From NCBI RefSeq assembly GCF_001427985.1, contig NZ_LMSA01000001.1:821164-885163 (forward strand): a DNA stretch of 64,000 bases. The letters are read 5' to 3'. The notes under the pieces are model-generated. The model did not search any database. It saw only the letters and a list, made by a program, of their open reading frames with translations, and had not been told where the DNA came from. Shown piece after piece: positions 55,564 to 63,856 of this stretch; within the stretch, counting starts at the first letter, position 1, and the number at the start of each line of letters is the position of its first letter. This DNA comes from Knoellia sp. Soil729 (GTDB lineage Bacteria > Actinomycetota > Actinomycetes > Actinomycetales > Dermatophilaceae). The position numbers and the translations under genes are program-made.

Positions 55564-56460
55564 GTGGACACTCATAGCTTTGGCGAGGTTCCTCCCGAGG
55601 ACCAGGAGGCATCCTCTGACGACCAGCTGCTTCCTCAGCTCGTGGCGCACTTGCGCGAGCACCGCGGAACCCTGCGGGACGACTGGGCGTCGAGGATCCA
55701 CGACTCGCACCTGCTCGAGGCCATGACCCCGCAGGAGATGGTGACCGAGACCACGTCGGTCTACGACAACTATGTCGGGGTCCTCGAGACCGGCAGCGTG
55801 GAGGCGCTCCAGCACTATGCGCGCGACCTGTCCGAGCGCATCATCCCGCGCGGGGTGGAGACCCATGAGGTCGTGGGCATCGTGCTGCTGCTGCGCGACG
55901 TGCTCGCCCGGTCGCTCTTCGAGAAGTACCAGAGCGACTTCGGGCTGCTCAACCGCGTGCTCAACGCCTACGAGCCGGCGGCCAACCGCATCGCCAACAC
56001 GGTCGCCGTGAGCTTCGTCGACGAGCGCGAACGCGTCATCCGTCAGCAGCAGGATGCCATCCGGGAGCTGTCGACACCTGTGCTTCCCGTGCGCGAGCGA
56101 CTGCTCATCCTGCCGATCATTGGCGTTCTCGACGGTGAGCGCGCCAAGCAGCTGACCGAGCAGCTCCTGCGAGGCATCAGAACCCACCGGGCCAAGGTCG
56201 TCGTCATCGACATCACCGGTGCGCCCGACGTCGACGAGACGGTGGCCAACCACTTGGTGCAGACCGTCGACGCCTCGCGTCTCATGGGCGCCAGCGTCAT
56301 CATCACCGGCCTCTCGCCCACCATCGCACAGACCCTCGTCACCATCGGCGTCGACCTCAGCAAGATGAACACCATCGGAGACCTCCAAGGTGGCTTGGAG
56401 GAGGCCGAGCGGCTCCTGGGCTACACGGTCACACGCAAGGAGGTGATGGACGGATCGTGA
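55564..56460 (+). CDS. Stressosome co-antagonist RsbR-like (RsbRD N-terminal domain plus STAS)
   Basis: 298 residues; GTG 2 bases after the fusion gene stop. Residues about 21-165 are an all-helical RsbRD-type sensor domain (no PAS, LOV or haem motif seen). Residues about 175-290 are a STAS domain: LPIIGVLDGERAKQL, VVVIDITGAPDVDETVANHLV, IITGLSPTIAQTLV. By comparison with Bacillus RsbRA recalled from memory, Thr257 (in IAQT) matches the second phosphosite, while the first appears to be Glu225 with Thr226 beside it. With RsbS it should form the stressosome shell that binds the RsbT domain. Confidence 0.92.
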   Translation: MDTHSFGEVPPEDQEASSDDQLLPQLVAHLREHRGTLRDDWASRIHDSHLLEAMTPQEMVTETTSVYDNYVGVLETGSVEALQHYARDLSERIIPRGVETHEVVGIVLLLRDVLARSLFEKYQSDFGLLNRVLNAYEPAANRIANTVAVSFVDERERVIRQQQDAIRELSTPVLPVRERLLILPIIGVLDGERAKQLTEQLLRGIRTHRAKVVVIDITGAPDVDETVANHLVQTVDASRLMGASVIITGLSPTIAQTLVTIGVDLSKMNTIGDLQGGLEEAERLLGYTVTRKEVMDGS

Positions 56461-56837
56461 CGTCCGGACCTGCTCTCGTCTCCATCCTGCGACAGGGTGA
56501 CGTCCTTGTCGCGTCGGTCCACACTGCCCTGGACGACTCCCAGATGCTCCGGTTCCAGCACGATCTCGTGCGTCAGATCGGTGAGCACCGGGCCCGTGGC
56601 GTCATCATCGATGTCGCTGCGCTGGACGTCATCGACAGCTTCGCCTCGCGCACCCTCCAGTCGATCGCCGACATCTCCCGGCTCCGCGGAGCCGCGACCG
56701 TGATCGTCGGCATCCAGCCCGACGTGGCCTTCGCCATGGTGCGGCTCGGCATGGGCATCGGAGAGCTGCCCACGGCGCTGGACCTCGAGGAGGGCATGGT
56801 CCATCTCGCTCGGGTCCGCGACCGGGCACGGCGATGA
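56457..56837 (+). CDS. rsbS: RsbS-like STAS antagonist
   Basis: 126 residues, a single STAS domain. GTG overlaps the rsbR stop (GTGA). LDVIDSFASRTL contains Ser61 at the place of the RsbT-phosphorylated serine of Bacillus RsbS; VIVGIQPDVAFAMVRLGM and LPTALDLEEGM complete the fold. RsbS is the core scaffold that holds RsbT in unstressed cells. Downstream overlap ATGA. Confidence 0.93.
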   Translation: MTSGPALVSILRQGDVLVASVHTALDDSQMLRFQHDLVRQIGEHRARGVIIDVAALDVIDSFASRTLQSIADISRLRGAATVIVGIQPDVAFAMVRLGMGIGELPTALDLEEGMVHLARVRDRARR

Positions 56838-57145
56838 CGCTCGACGTCGAGGACCTGACCCGCGACTACCGAGCCGCCTTCCTCGCGTATCTGCCCCAGC
56901 GCAGCGAGTCGGCGCTCACCCTGGGCTACCGGATCGGCCGCCGAGCCGTGGACGAAGGGGTGAGCCTGCTCGACCTGGTCAGCGTCCACCACGTCGTGCT
57001 CGCCGAAGTCCTCGACGACCTGCCGCACGGGACGCCCTCGGCGGTCATCGAGTCCGCGGCTGCCTTCCTGCTGGAAGTGCTGTCCACGTTCGACATGGCC
57101 CACCGAAGCCTCCGCCGCTCCCACGGTGACGGCGACGAGAACTGA
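56834..57145 (+). CDS. Stand-alone RsbU N-terminal (RsbT-binding) domain protein
   Basis: 103 residues. YRAAFLAYLPQRSESALTLGYRIGRRAV, VSLLDLVSVHHVVLAEVL and FLLEVLSTFDMAHRSLR match the four-helix RsbU_N domain that binds RsbT in Bacillus, where it is followed by a PP2C phosphatase. Here the protein ends after the domain and no PP2C gene follows on this strand. ATG overlaps the rsbS stop (ATGA). It may be the partner that receives the freed sigma-RsbT protein, or a dimerising adaptor for a phosphatase encoded elsewhere. Confidence 0.85.
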   Translation: MTLDVEDLTRDYRAAFLAYLPQRSESALTLGYRIGRRAVDEGVSLLDLVSVHHVVLAEVLDDLPHGTPSAVIESAAAFLLEVLSTFDMAHRSLRRSHGDGDEN

Positions 57146-57184
57146 CACGGGCCCACAACGTGTCCGTCCTCAGTGCAAGGCTGG

Positions 57185-58183
57185 TCACCTCGGGAACGTG
57201 TCGCCGCCATCAGGATCTGCGCCAGATCTCTCGAAGGCGACATCAATCTGCTGGTACTGCTTGAACCGCCCGATCCGGGCCTGCTGGGCGTAGGCCTTAC
57301 GGTCGCCGTCGGTGAGCTCCACGTCGTCGGTGAAGGGGGTGAGCAGGGACCGCGGATAGAGCCGGTTCGCCCGCACCACGTCTGCCTCCGCGAAGAACAC
57401 CGTGCCGAACGCGGCAAGGTGGAAGAACGCGAACAGGCCGATGACGATCCCGAAGACACCGTTGGTCGCAGAGGTCGTGTTGACCACGCGCTCGACCAGC
57501 TGCACCCCGAAGTACTGCAGCAGCTGCCAGGTCATCGCGGCGCCGACGGCTCCCACCGCCACCTGCCGAAGCTTGAGGTCGATCGCCACCGCCCGCCGCA
57601 TTCCGAGGGCGAAGACGAGCGCGGTCCCGAGGAAGGTGGCCACGGTGACGGCAACGCGCGTCACCAGCGGGAAGGTGCTGATCGCCCTTGCGCTGACGAT
57701 GGTGACCGTGGTCGTGAGGACGACGAAGAGCAGGATCGTGAGCAGGAGCAGGAGGCTGCGCCCACGTGCACGGAAGGGGTTGGGGCGGGAGTTGCGGGGC
57801 ACACCCCACACCGTGTTCATCGCGTACTGGAAGGCCTGTCCGACGCCCAGTCCGCCATAGAGCGCGACGACGCTGCTCACGACGACTCCGGTGATGCTCC
57901 CGCGCAGGGTCTGGGGGTCGCCGAGCTGCGCGCCGATGACCGGGATCTCCTGCAGCGCCGAGTCGAGCACCCGCTGCTGCAGGTTCGGGTAGTTCGACAG
58001 CACGAGGCTCAGTCCCGTGGAGAAGATGAGGAGCAGCGGGAAGAACGACAGGAACGCGTAGTAGGCGATGAGCCCGACGAGATAACCCGCCTGGTCGTCG
58101 AAGAACTTGTACAGGACGGCAAGCGGGTACCCGAGGACGCGATGCTCGCGCTGGAAGCGGTCCAGCGGGCCGAGTTGTGCCAC
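57185..58183 (-). CDS. YihY/BrkB-family membrane protein
   Basis: 332 residues, six membrane helices. Family blocks: AGYLVGLIAYYAFLSFFPLLL near 32-52, GGLGVGQAFQYAMNTVWGVP, a central multi-helix core, and YFGVQLVERV near 220. Once called RNase BN, the family is now an uncharacterised transporter-like group. The GTG at 58183 has no strong ribosome site. It converges with the stressosome-like operon, ending 39 bases from it, and is divergent from the PucR regulator. Confidence 0.92.
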   Translation of the reverse strand: MAQLGPLDRFQREHRVLGYPLAVLYKFFDDQAGYLVGLIAYYAFLSFFPLLLIFSTGLSLVLSNYPNLQQRVLDSALQEIPVIGAQLGDPQTLRGSITGVVVSSVVALYGGLGVGQAFQYAMNTVWGVPRNSRPNPFRARGRSLLLLLTILLFVVLTTTVTIVSARAISTFPLVTRVAVTVATFLGTALVFALGMRRAVAIDLKLRQVAVGAVGAAMTWQLLQYFGVQLVERVVNTTSATNGVFGIVIGLFAFFHLAAFGTVFFAEADVVRANRLYPRSLLTPFTDDVELTDGDRKAYAQQARIGRFKQYQQIDVAFERSGADPDGGDTFPR

Positions 58184-58246
58184 GCGCGCATCCCATCACA
58201 TGACGCGCCTCGACGCCTGACCCCGCGGTGCCATAGTGAGGAGGTG

Positions 58247-59767
58247 ATGACCACTGCTGCCCTCGCGCAGGCTCTGGGTCCCACGTTCGTGCGCCTCTCG
58301 CAGCCCGGGGAGGACCGGCCGGTGCTGGGCCTGGAGATCGTCGAGGCCAGTGACCCTGCGCGCGCCGAGCGCGGCGATCTCGTGGTGGCCGTCGGAGTGC
58401 GCACCGACGACGAGGCGCTCGCGCTGGTCGAGGCCTCGTCAGAGGCCGCCGGGTTGATCCTGCGCCGCCCGTGGGCGGACGTGGCACGGGTCAGGGAACG
58501 GTGCGCCGACCTGGCACTCCCCCTGCTCGTGTGGTCGGAGGACGCCACATGGACCGCTGCCCTGGCTGCGCTGCGCTCCGCGGTCGAGGTCGTGCCCGGC
58601 ACTCCCGAGCACGGCCGCACAGACCACGTCTTCAGCGACCTCTTCGAGATGGCCGACACCATCAGCGCCATCCTCGATGCCCCCGTGACGATCGAGGACG
58701 CAACCTCGCGAGTCCTGGCCTACTCGCACGGCCAGACCGACGTCGACGCCGCACGCATGTCGACCATCGTGGGTCGACGAGTCCCACGGGAGATGCGCGA
58801 TCACTTCCGCTCGCTCGGGGTGTTCAAGCGCCTGGCGCACTCCGACGAGCCGTTCCTCGTTCCCGCCGGCGCGAACGACGTCCGCGCGCGCTACGTCGTC
58901 CCGGTGCGGGCGGGTGGTGAGTGGCTCGGGTCGATCTGGGCGGTCGTCGACGGACCCGCGACCGAGGACCGGCTCCGTCGCCTGCCTGCGGCCACCGAGC
59001 TCGTGGCCCTCAGCCTGCTGCGGCTTCGCGCGCAGACCGAGCTGCACCACCATGTGCAGCTCGACCAGGTGCGTCGCGTGCTGCGGGGGTCGACCACCGA
59101 CCAGCCCCGCTGGTTGGACGACGGCCCGTGGCATGTCGCAGCCCTGGAGGGACCGGCAGACCTGGGCGCGGACGCGCGACGCGAGCTGTGGCTCTCACTC
59201 TGCCTCCGGCACGGGTGGCGCCAGCCGCTGGTGGCCGACCTCGACAGCGCCGTCTATGCCATCCTTCGCGGCCAACGCGGGGCGGGCAGCCAGCCCTGGC
59301 TGGCGGACCTGGTCCGCGCGAGAGGACAGAAGGGCTCCGGGACACGCATGGTGGTGGGCAGCGAGGCCATCACCGTCGGTCAGGTGGAGCAGTCCCGTAC
59401 CGACGCCGCCGAGCTGCTGGCTCTGCCGGTCGGTGCCACACCCGAACCAGTCATCTGCTTCGACGCCCAGTGGCCCGCCATCGTGCTCAGTCGCGCGGTG
59501 CGTGGGCAGGTCGACCGGCCGCTGGCATCACCTCTGGCCGACCTCCTCAAGACCCCGGGCCATGCGAAGACCGACTGGCCGGCTACCCTGGAGGCCGTCA
59601 TCGACCACTGGGGTGAGCCCCAGAAGGCGGCTCGAGGCCTCGGTGTGCACCCCAACACGATTCGCTACCGCCTCGCGCGGTTGGCCGAGCTGTGCCCGGT
59701 CAACCTCGACGACCCGCGGGAGCGGCTCGCCCTGCGCCTCGAGATCGCCCGGCTCCGCCAGACCTGA
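58247..59767 (+). CDS. PucR-family transcriptional regulator
   Basis: 506 residues from the ATG at 58247; the GTG just before it (58244) would be leaderless with CATAGT at 58232-58237. An N-terminal PucR-type domain, a GAF-like middle (MADTISAILDAPVTIEDATSRVLAY; VVPVRAGGEWLGSIW), and the C-terminal PucR helix-turn-helix: TLEAVIDHWGEPQKAARGLGVHPNTIRYRLARL near 455-487. Such regulators often control nitrogen or amino-acid catabolism genes. The convergent neighbour is a D-amino-acid dehydrogenase-like gene, a plausible target. Confidence 0.92.
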   Translation: MTTAALAQALGPTFVRLSQPGEDRPVLGLEIVEASDPARAERGDLVVAVGVRTDDEALALVEASSEAAGLILRRPWADVARVRERCADLALPLLVWSEDATWTAALAALRSAVEVVPGTPEHGRTDHVFSDLFEMADTISAILDAPVTIEDATSRVLAYSHGQTDVDAARMSTIVGRRVPREMRDHFRSLGVFKRLAHSDEPFLVPAGANDVRARYVVPVRAGGEWLGSIWAVVDGPATEDRLRRLPAATELVALSLLRLRAQTELHHHVQLDQVRRVLRGSTTDQPRWLDDGPWHVAALEGPADLGADARRELWLSLCLRHGWRQPLVADLDSAVYAILRGQRGAGSQPWLADLVRARGQKGSGTRMVVGSEAITVGQVEQSRTDAAELLALPVGATPEPVICFDAQWPAIVLSRAVRGQVDRPLASPLADLLKTPGHAKTDWPATLEAVIDHWGEPQKAARGLGVHPNTIRYRLARLAELCPVNLDDPRERLALRLEIARLRQT

Positions 59768-59789
59768 CGGCAACCGCCACGCAGGACCG

Positions 59790-59809
59790 GGCCGAGGACC
59801 CGCTCGGCC
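59790..59809. terminator. Short hairpin between convergent pucR-like and oxidoreductase genes
   Basis: GGCCGAG (59790-59796) and CTCGGCC (59803-59809), 6-base loop; it touches the oxidoreductase stop codon. Probably serves the plus-strand gene. Confidence 0.5.
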
Positions 59810-61053
59810 TAGCGCAGCGGGTCGACCGCTCGCAGGGCGTCCGGACGACCTCCGGTGGCGATCTGCTCGGCGAGCAGCTTCCCGGTCACGGGCCCCAGGG
59901 TGACGCCCCACATGCCGTGTCCGCCGGCGATGAAGACGCGCGGATCCTTGGACGCACCGATGAGTGGGAGGCCATCGGAGGTGCATGGCCGCGCACCGAC
60001 CCACTCGTCCTCGCGCTGGTCGAGGTGGGCGCCCTTGAGCAGGGTGCGCGCCTCGGTGACCAGGGCGTCGATCCTGCGGGGGTCCATGGGCGCGTCGACG
60101 TCGCGGAACTCCATCATCCCCGCGATGCGCAGACGGTCACCGACCGGAGTGCAGGCGACGCGCTGGGTCGGGAAGTAGACCGGTCCGCGTGGGACGTCGT
60201 CGACCTTCACGGTGAAGGAGTAGCCGCGCCCGGCCTGGACGAGCTTGCGCACGCCGAAGGTGCGTGCGAGGTCGCCGAGCCGGGCACCGGTCGCGATGAC
60301 GACCGAGTCGTAGCGTTCCCCCGCCACCACGACCTCCGACGCCGAGGTGCGCACAGCGTCCACGTCCGTGCCGGTGACGATCCGACCGCCGCGCCCTCGC
60401 ACCGATTCGGCGATGGCGTGCACATACGTCGAGGGGTCGATGAAGCGCTCGTCATGGATCAGGACCGCGGTCTCGATGTCGTCGGCGAGCGCCGGCTCCT
60501 CCAGCCGGGCCCGCGCTCCGTCGACCACGTCGAAGCTCACGCTCTGGCCACTGGCCTCGATGAGCTCGAACTCCTCCAGGAGTGCCCGGCTGTCCGCCAC
60601 GGAGCGGAAGGCCGCCGTGAAGGGTTCCGCCGCCTGCGTCCTGGCAGTGACACCGCCCCGCTCCAGCTCGTCGTAGGCCGCGAGCGCCCACGTGTTGAGG
60701 GGGATGAGCGCCTGCATCGCCTGCTGCCACCGCGCGGGGGTGCAGTTGCGCGCGAACTGCACGAGGAACCTGATCAGCCGGGGGTCGAGCGTCGGTGGCA
60801 CGTAGACCGGGGAGGACGGGCTGAGGACCGCCTGCAGGCCGTACTTGAGCACCGACGGCTCGGGCAGGGGCACGGCGATGCTGGGTGTCAGCCACCCGGC
60901 GTTGCCCCAGCTGGACCCCGAGGCCACGCCGTCGCGGTCGATCACGGTGACGTCGACACCGGCTTCTTGGAGGAACCACGCGGTGGACAGGCCGACCATG
61001 CCGGCACCGAGGACTGCGACCCGTTCTGAGCGCGGGGAATCTGAGATGGCCAT
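59809..61053 (-). CDS. FAD-dependent oxidoreductase, D-amino-acid dehydrogenase (DadA)-like
   Basis: 414 residues, DAO fold. FAD motif VAVLGAGMVGLSTAWFLQEAG (split over about 10-30) and DVTVIDRDG; C-terminal GHGMWGVTLGPVTGKLLAE closes the flavin site. SSWGNAGWLTPS and ARPCTSDGLPLIG are typical of DadA-like enzymes, which oxidise D-amino acids to keto acids and pass electrons to the respiratory chain. The ATG at 61053 was chosen over upstream codons that lack the fold. Convergent with a PucR regulator. Confidence 0.9.
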   Translation of the reverse strand: MAISDSPRSERVAVLGAGMVGLSTAWFLQEAGVDVTVIDRDGVASGSSWGNAGWLTPSIAVPLPEPSVLKYGLQAVLSPSSPVYVPPTLDPRLIRFLVQFARNCTPARWQQAMQALIPLNTWALAAYDELERGGVTARTQAAEPFTAAFRSVADSRALLEEFELIEASGQSVSFDVVDGARARLEEPALADDIETAVLIHDERFIDPSTYVHAIAESVRGRGGRIVTGTDVDAVRTSASEVVVAGERYDSVVIATGARLGDLARTFGVRKLVQAGRGYSFTVKVDDVPRGPVYFPTQRVACTPVGDRLRIAGMMEFRDVDAPMDPRRIDALVTEARTLLKGAHLDQREDEWVGARPCTSDGLPLIGASKDPRVFIAGGHGMWGVTLGPVTGKLLAEQIATGGRPDALRAVDPLR

Positions 61054-61188
61054 GATCCCATCGTGGTCGTGAAGTGAGTCAGAGGTCTCGGCCGCGCAGA
61101 ACAGTTCCACCCAACCGCTTTGTGCTCCCACAACAGGGCTGCCGCCCCCGTTCCCGTGGCCGTGGCGGTGGCCGTGGTGGTGGCGGGA

Positions 61189-61225
61189 TGCGGTCCGGAC
61201 CCACCCATCACGGGCCCGGACCGCA
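61189..61225 (-). terminator. Terminator after the DUF839 pseudogene
   Basis: TGCGGTCCGG (61189-61198) pairs with CCGGACCGCA (61216-61225), 17-base loop, 28 bases past the stop on the minus strand. The stretch just beyond is GTGGCC/GTGGCG-rich low-complexity DNA. Confidence 0.75.
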
Positions 61226-61252
61226 GGACTCACGCAAGTCAGGGCGGAGCGC

Positions 61253-62631
61253 CTACTTCCAGGGGCCGGTGATCGCGAAGGTGTAGCCGTCACCCTGGAT
61301 GGAGGCGAAGAGGACCTTGCCATCGCGCGAGAAGGTGGGTCCGGCGAACTCGTTCCCGCTGACGTCGTTGCGAGCCATCGGGAACGACGTGCCGGCCGTG
61401 GTGACGCCGACGAGGTGCTGTATGCCGTCGCCGTCCTCGGCGAGGATGAGGCCACCGTTGGGGTCGAGACAGATGTTGTCCGGGCCGTCGTAGTCGGTGT
61501 CGGCGTCGGGGTCGGGGTTCACGCCGAAGATGCTCTTGAGCTGCACCGTCTCGCTCTCGGGGTGGTAGAACCAGACCTGCCCATCGTGCTCGTTCCTGCT
61601 GCCGTCGGTGCTGCGCGCGAAGCTGGCCACGAAGTAGGCGCCTCCGTCACCCCAGTAGGCACCTTCGAGCTTGCGGCTACCCGTGACAGCGCCGGTCTCG
61701 AACTGCTTGCGGACCGACGTCTCCGTCGCGAGGGGGTCCGGCACGTCCACCCAGGTCACCTTGTAGGTCGTGCCGACCCGGGTGGCCTCGGACAGGTCGG
61801 CGATCGCCCGGCCGCCCTTGGTGCACAGCATCGCCTGCAGCGTGCCGGCCGTGTCGCCCCCGTGGGACAGGGCCAGCTCGCGCAGCGCACCCTTGCCGGG
61901 GACGAAGCCGACGGGAGGGGTCCACCGGTAGTACAGCCCGTGCGGGCCGTTGGCGTCCTCGGTGAGGTAGATGGTCCCGCTCGGGTCGACGGCCACGGCC
62001 TCGTGGGCATAGCGACCGAGGAACTTCAGGGGCACCGGTCGAGGTTGGCATCGCGGTTGAACGCGTCCACCTCGAACGTCCAGCCGTGGTCCTCCAGGAA
62101 GCGGCCGCCCTTGCGCTGCTCGGTCTCTTCGCAGGTCAGCCAGGTGCCCCACGGCGTCCGGCCTCCGGCGCAGTTGTTGTGGGTGCCGGCGATGCTCACG
62201 TACTCGGACCTGCGGTTGGCATGGGTGTCCATGACGATCGTCGTCGTGCCACCGCGAGCGCCCGGGTCGAAGGTCAGCCCGGGGAGCGCGGGGACGCCGT
62301 AGGTCTCGCTCCCACCGACCTCGTGGTTGGAGACGAGCGCCCAGCTCGACGGTCCCTCGAACACGGCCGCGCCGTCGGGGTCGCTGGGTGAGGGCTCGCC
62401 GGTCTCGAGGACGGTCTCGCCGGCGTGGGCGAGGATCGTGTAGGAGAAGCCGGCTGGCAGGGAGAGGACCCCAGCCGGGTCGGGCACGAGGGGCCCGTAG
62501 CCGTCACGACGGCGCGTCAGGGCCACGGCCTCGGGCGCACCGATGGCGTCGATGCTGCCGGCGACGGCGATGCTGAGACCGCCCAGACCACTGGCGCGCA
62601 GCAGCGAGCGGCGGGAAACTGATGAGTTCAC
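61253..62631 (-). pseudogene. DUF839 / PhoX-like secreted phosphatase, broken by a one-base frameshift
   Basis: The 5' part (62631 to about 62040) encodes a Tat-type signal (SRRSLLRASGLGG) and the N-terminal half (SNHEVGG, WGTWLTCEE, FEVDAFNRDANLDR), then stops at once. The 3' part continues in another frame from PVPLKFLGRYAHEAVAVDP to the end (FVASFARSTDG, GPDNICLDPNGGLILAEDGDG, FAGPTFSRDGKVLF). Restoring one C in the GACCGG run at about 62035-62040 would read ...NLDPVPLK... and rejoin both halves into about 460 residues. PhoX/DUF839 proteins are exported calcium-dependent phosphatases or related beta-propellers. GTG at 62631 has GGAGG upstream. Either a real frameshift mutation or an assembly error. 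Confidence 0.85.
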
Positions 62632-62702
62632 GAGAACCTCCACGATGAGAGTTGTTGAGCCTTCAGTGAACCGACCGCGTCGTTCCCAGGGCTGTCCGTG
62701 AG

Positions 62703-63107
62703 ATGAGCAGGCTGCGAAGAACCGACGACCTGCGGATGAACCGGGGCCGGGATGACACCGGCGGAACCCGCCTGAGGCTCGGCTACATGCGACGCCGTGA
62801 AGCCAGCATCAACGACGTGCCCATCGAGGAGTCGCAGCGGCGGGTCACGCCCGGGAAAGGCGAGCTGCCGCCGATTCAAGCGGCTCTCGCCGCTGGACTG
62901 TCAACCCGAACGGCCGCGCGTCGCGGATGCGATCGACAAGCTGCCCGAGAAGCCGTGGTGAAGTACCCGGGGAGCCGGCTGGCTGCACGACAGGAGCGCG
63001 TTGGAGCCGCACTCAACCGCTTCCGCGCCGGCGAGCTCGACGCCTTCGGGGTCGACGCCTTCGGGGTCGATCGGGTCCCTTTTCACTACTCGCGGGCGGC
63101 GGAGTGA
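62703..63107 (+). pseudogene. Probable remnant of a small actinobacterial protein (RFRAGELDAF family)
   Basis: A 134-codon frame. Only the end looks real: ERVGAALNRFRAGELDAF, then FHYSRAAE and a stop. I recall small actinobacterial proteins with an ...RAGEIDAF...V..(Q/H)YSRAA(K/R)ELWKF tail; here the tail stops right after RAAE and DAFGV is duplicated in frame. The first 80 codons match nothing I know. Reported as a remnant; it could also be a chance frame. Confidence 0.3.
63039..63068. repeat. Tandem 15-bp duplication
   Basis: GACGCCTTCGGGGTC twice in a row (63039-63053, 63054-63068). In the plus-strand remnant it duplicates five residues, DAFGV. Confidence 0.85.
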
Positions 63108-63136
63108 CGCATACTTCTTTCACCCAGCCTCAGCGG

Positions 63137-63856
63137 TTAGCCGCGACCTATCTGGGCTTCGTGGAGGCCGAGGAGTGCTTTCGCCACGACGGCTTGGGAG
63201 GTGCCGGCCCGTGCGGCAGCGTCCTCGAGAATGGCCTGCGCTTCCCTGGTGTCGACTCCTCCTGCGGCCGACAGGTATCCGATGGCTTGGTCGGTGAGCG
63301 CTTGGTCCTGCAGCCGCGTGGGCGCCTGGGCCGCTTCCAAGCGACTCGCGAAGGAAAGGTCCGCATTCAGTACGGCCCCTGGAGCCCAGGCACCCACGAT
63401 CACTGACAAGGCGTCTTGTTGCCCGACGAACGCGTCAGGGGTGGAGGCGTAGAGATTGACGCCGCCGGTGACCCTGCCGGCCGATTCGAGCGGCATCGAC
63501 AACGTGCTCAAGACCCCGGCGGCAGCACCAGCGCGAGCGAAGGCGGCCCATCGATCCTCACTGAACAGCCCATCCTCGCCAGAGGTGTCGACCAGACGGT
63601 CCTCCATCACGGCGTCGACGCAGGGACCACCCACTGCGTACTGCACACCATCCAGGCCGGCGATCTCCTCGTGCGTGGCCACCAGCGTGAACGTGAGCCC
63701 CTCCCGGTACAGGGACACGCTCATCCCCACGCACTGAGGAACCACCCCGGCCACCCGGGCGGCGGTACGCCTCAGGTCAGCGACCAGATCCCAGTCGACA
63801 AACTCGCCGATCGTCTCCAGCGCTTCCGCTGTTTCCCGCAACGGCTCAAGTGGCAT
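63137..63856 (-). CDS. GAF and ANTAR domain RNA-binding regulator
   Basis: 239 residues. GAF-like domain (about 20-165; CVGMSVSLYREGLTFTLV near 42-59, QYAVGGPCVDAV, PLESAGRVTGGVNLYAS) and a C-terminal ANTAR domain (about 180-235; ALTDQAIGYLSAAGGVDTREA, with three helices). ANTAR proteins bind paired hexaloop RNA hairpins and prevent termination; this layout is very common in actinobacteria. ATG at 63856 with a GGGGATGAGG ribosome region. No target RNA is identified. Confidence 0.88.
   Translation of the reverse strand: MPLEPLRETAEALETIGEFVDWDLVADLRRTAARVAGVVPQCVGMSVSLYREGLTFTLVATHEEIAGLDGVQYAVGGPCVDAVMEDRLVDTSGEDGLFSEDRWAAFARAGAAAGVLSTLSMPLESAGRVTGGVNLYASTPDAFVGQQDALSVIVGAWAPGAVLNADLSFASRLEAAQAPTRLQDQALTDQAIGYLSAAGGVDTREAQAILEDAAARAGTSQAVVAKALLGLHEAQIGRG

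Larger units (their letters stand above)
62632..63136. other. 505-base interval with only a decayed gene
   Basis: Between the DUF839 pseudogene and the GAF-ANTAR gene. Three overlapping frames run through it but none has a good ribosome site and full-length family match. The only recognisable part is the plus-strand remnant described separately and a 15-bp tandem duplication inside it. Confidence 0.5.

Noticed and set aside
61155-61187. GTGGCC/GTGGCG repeats as a possible array
   Set aside because: Low-complexity sequence with no regular unit and spacer; not CRISPR and not a clear satellite.
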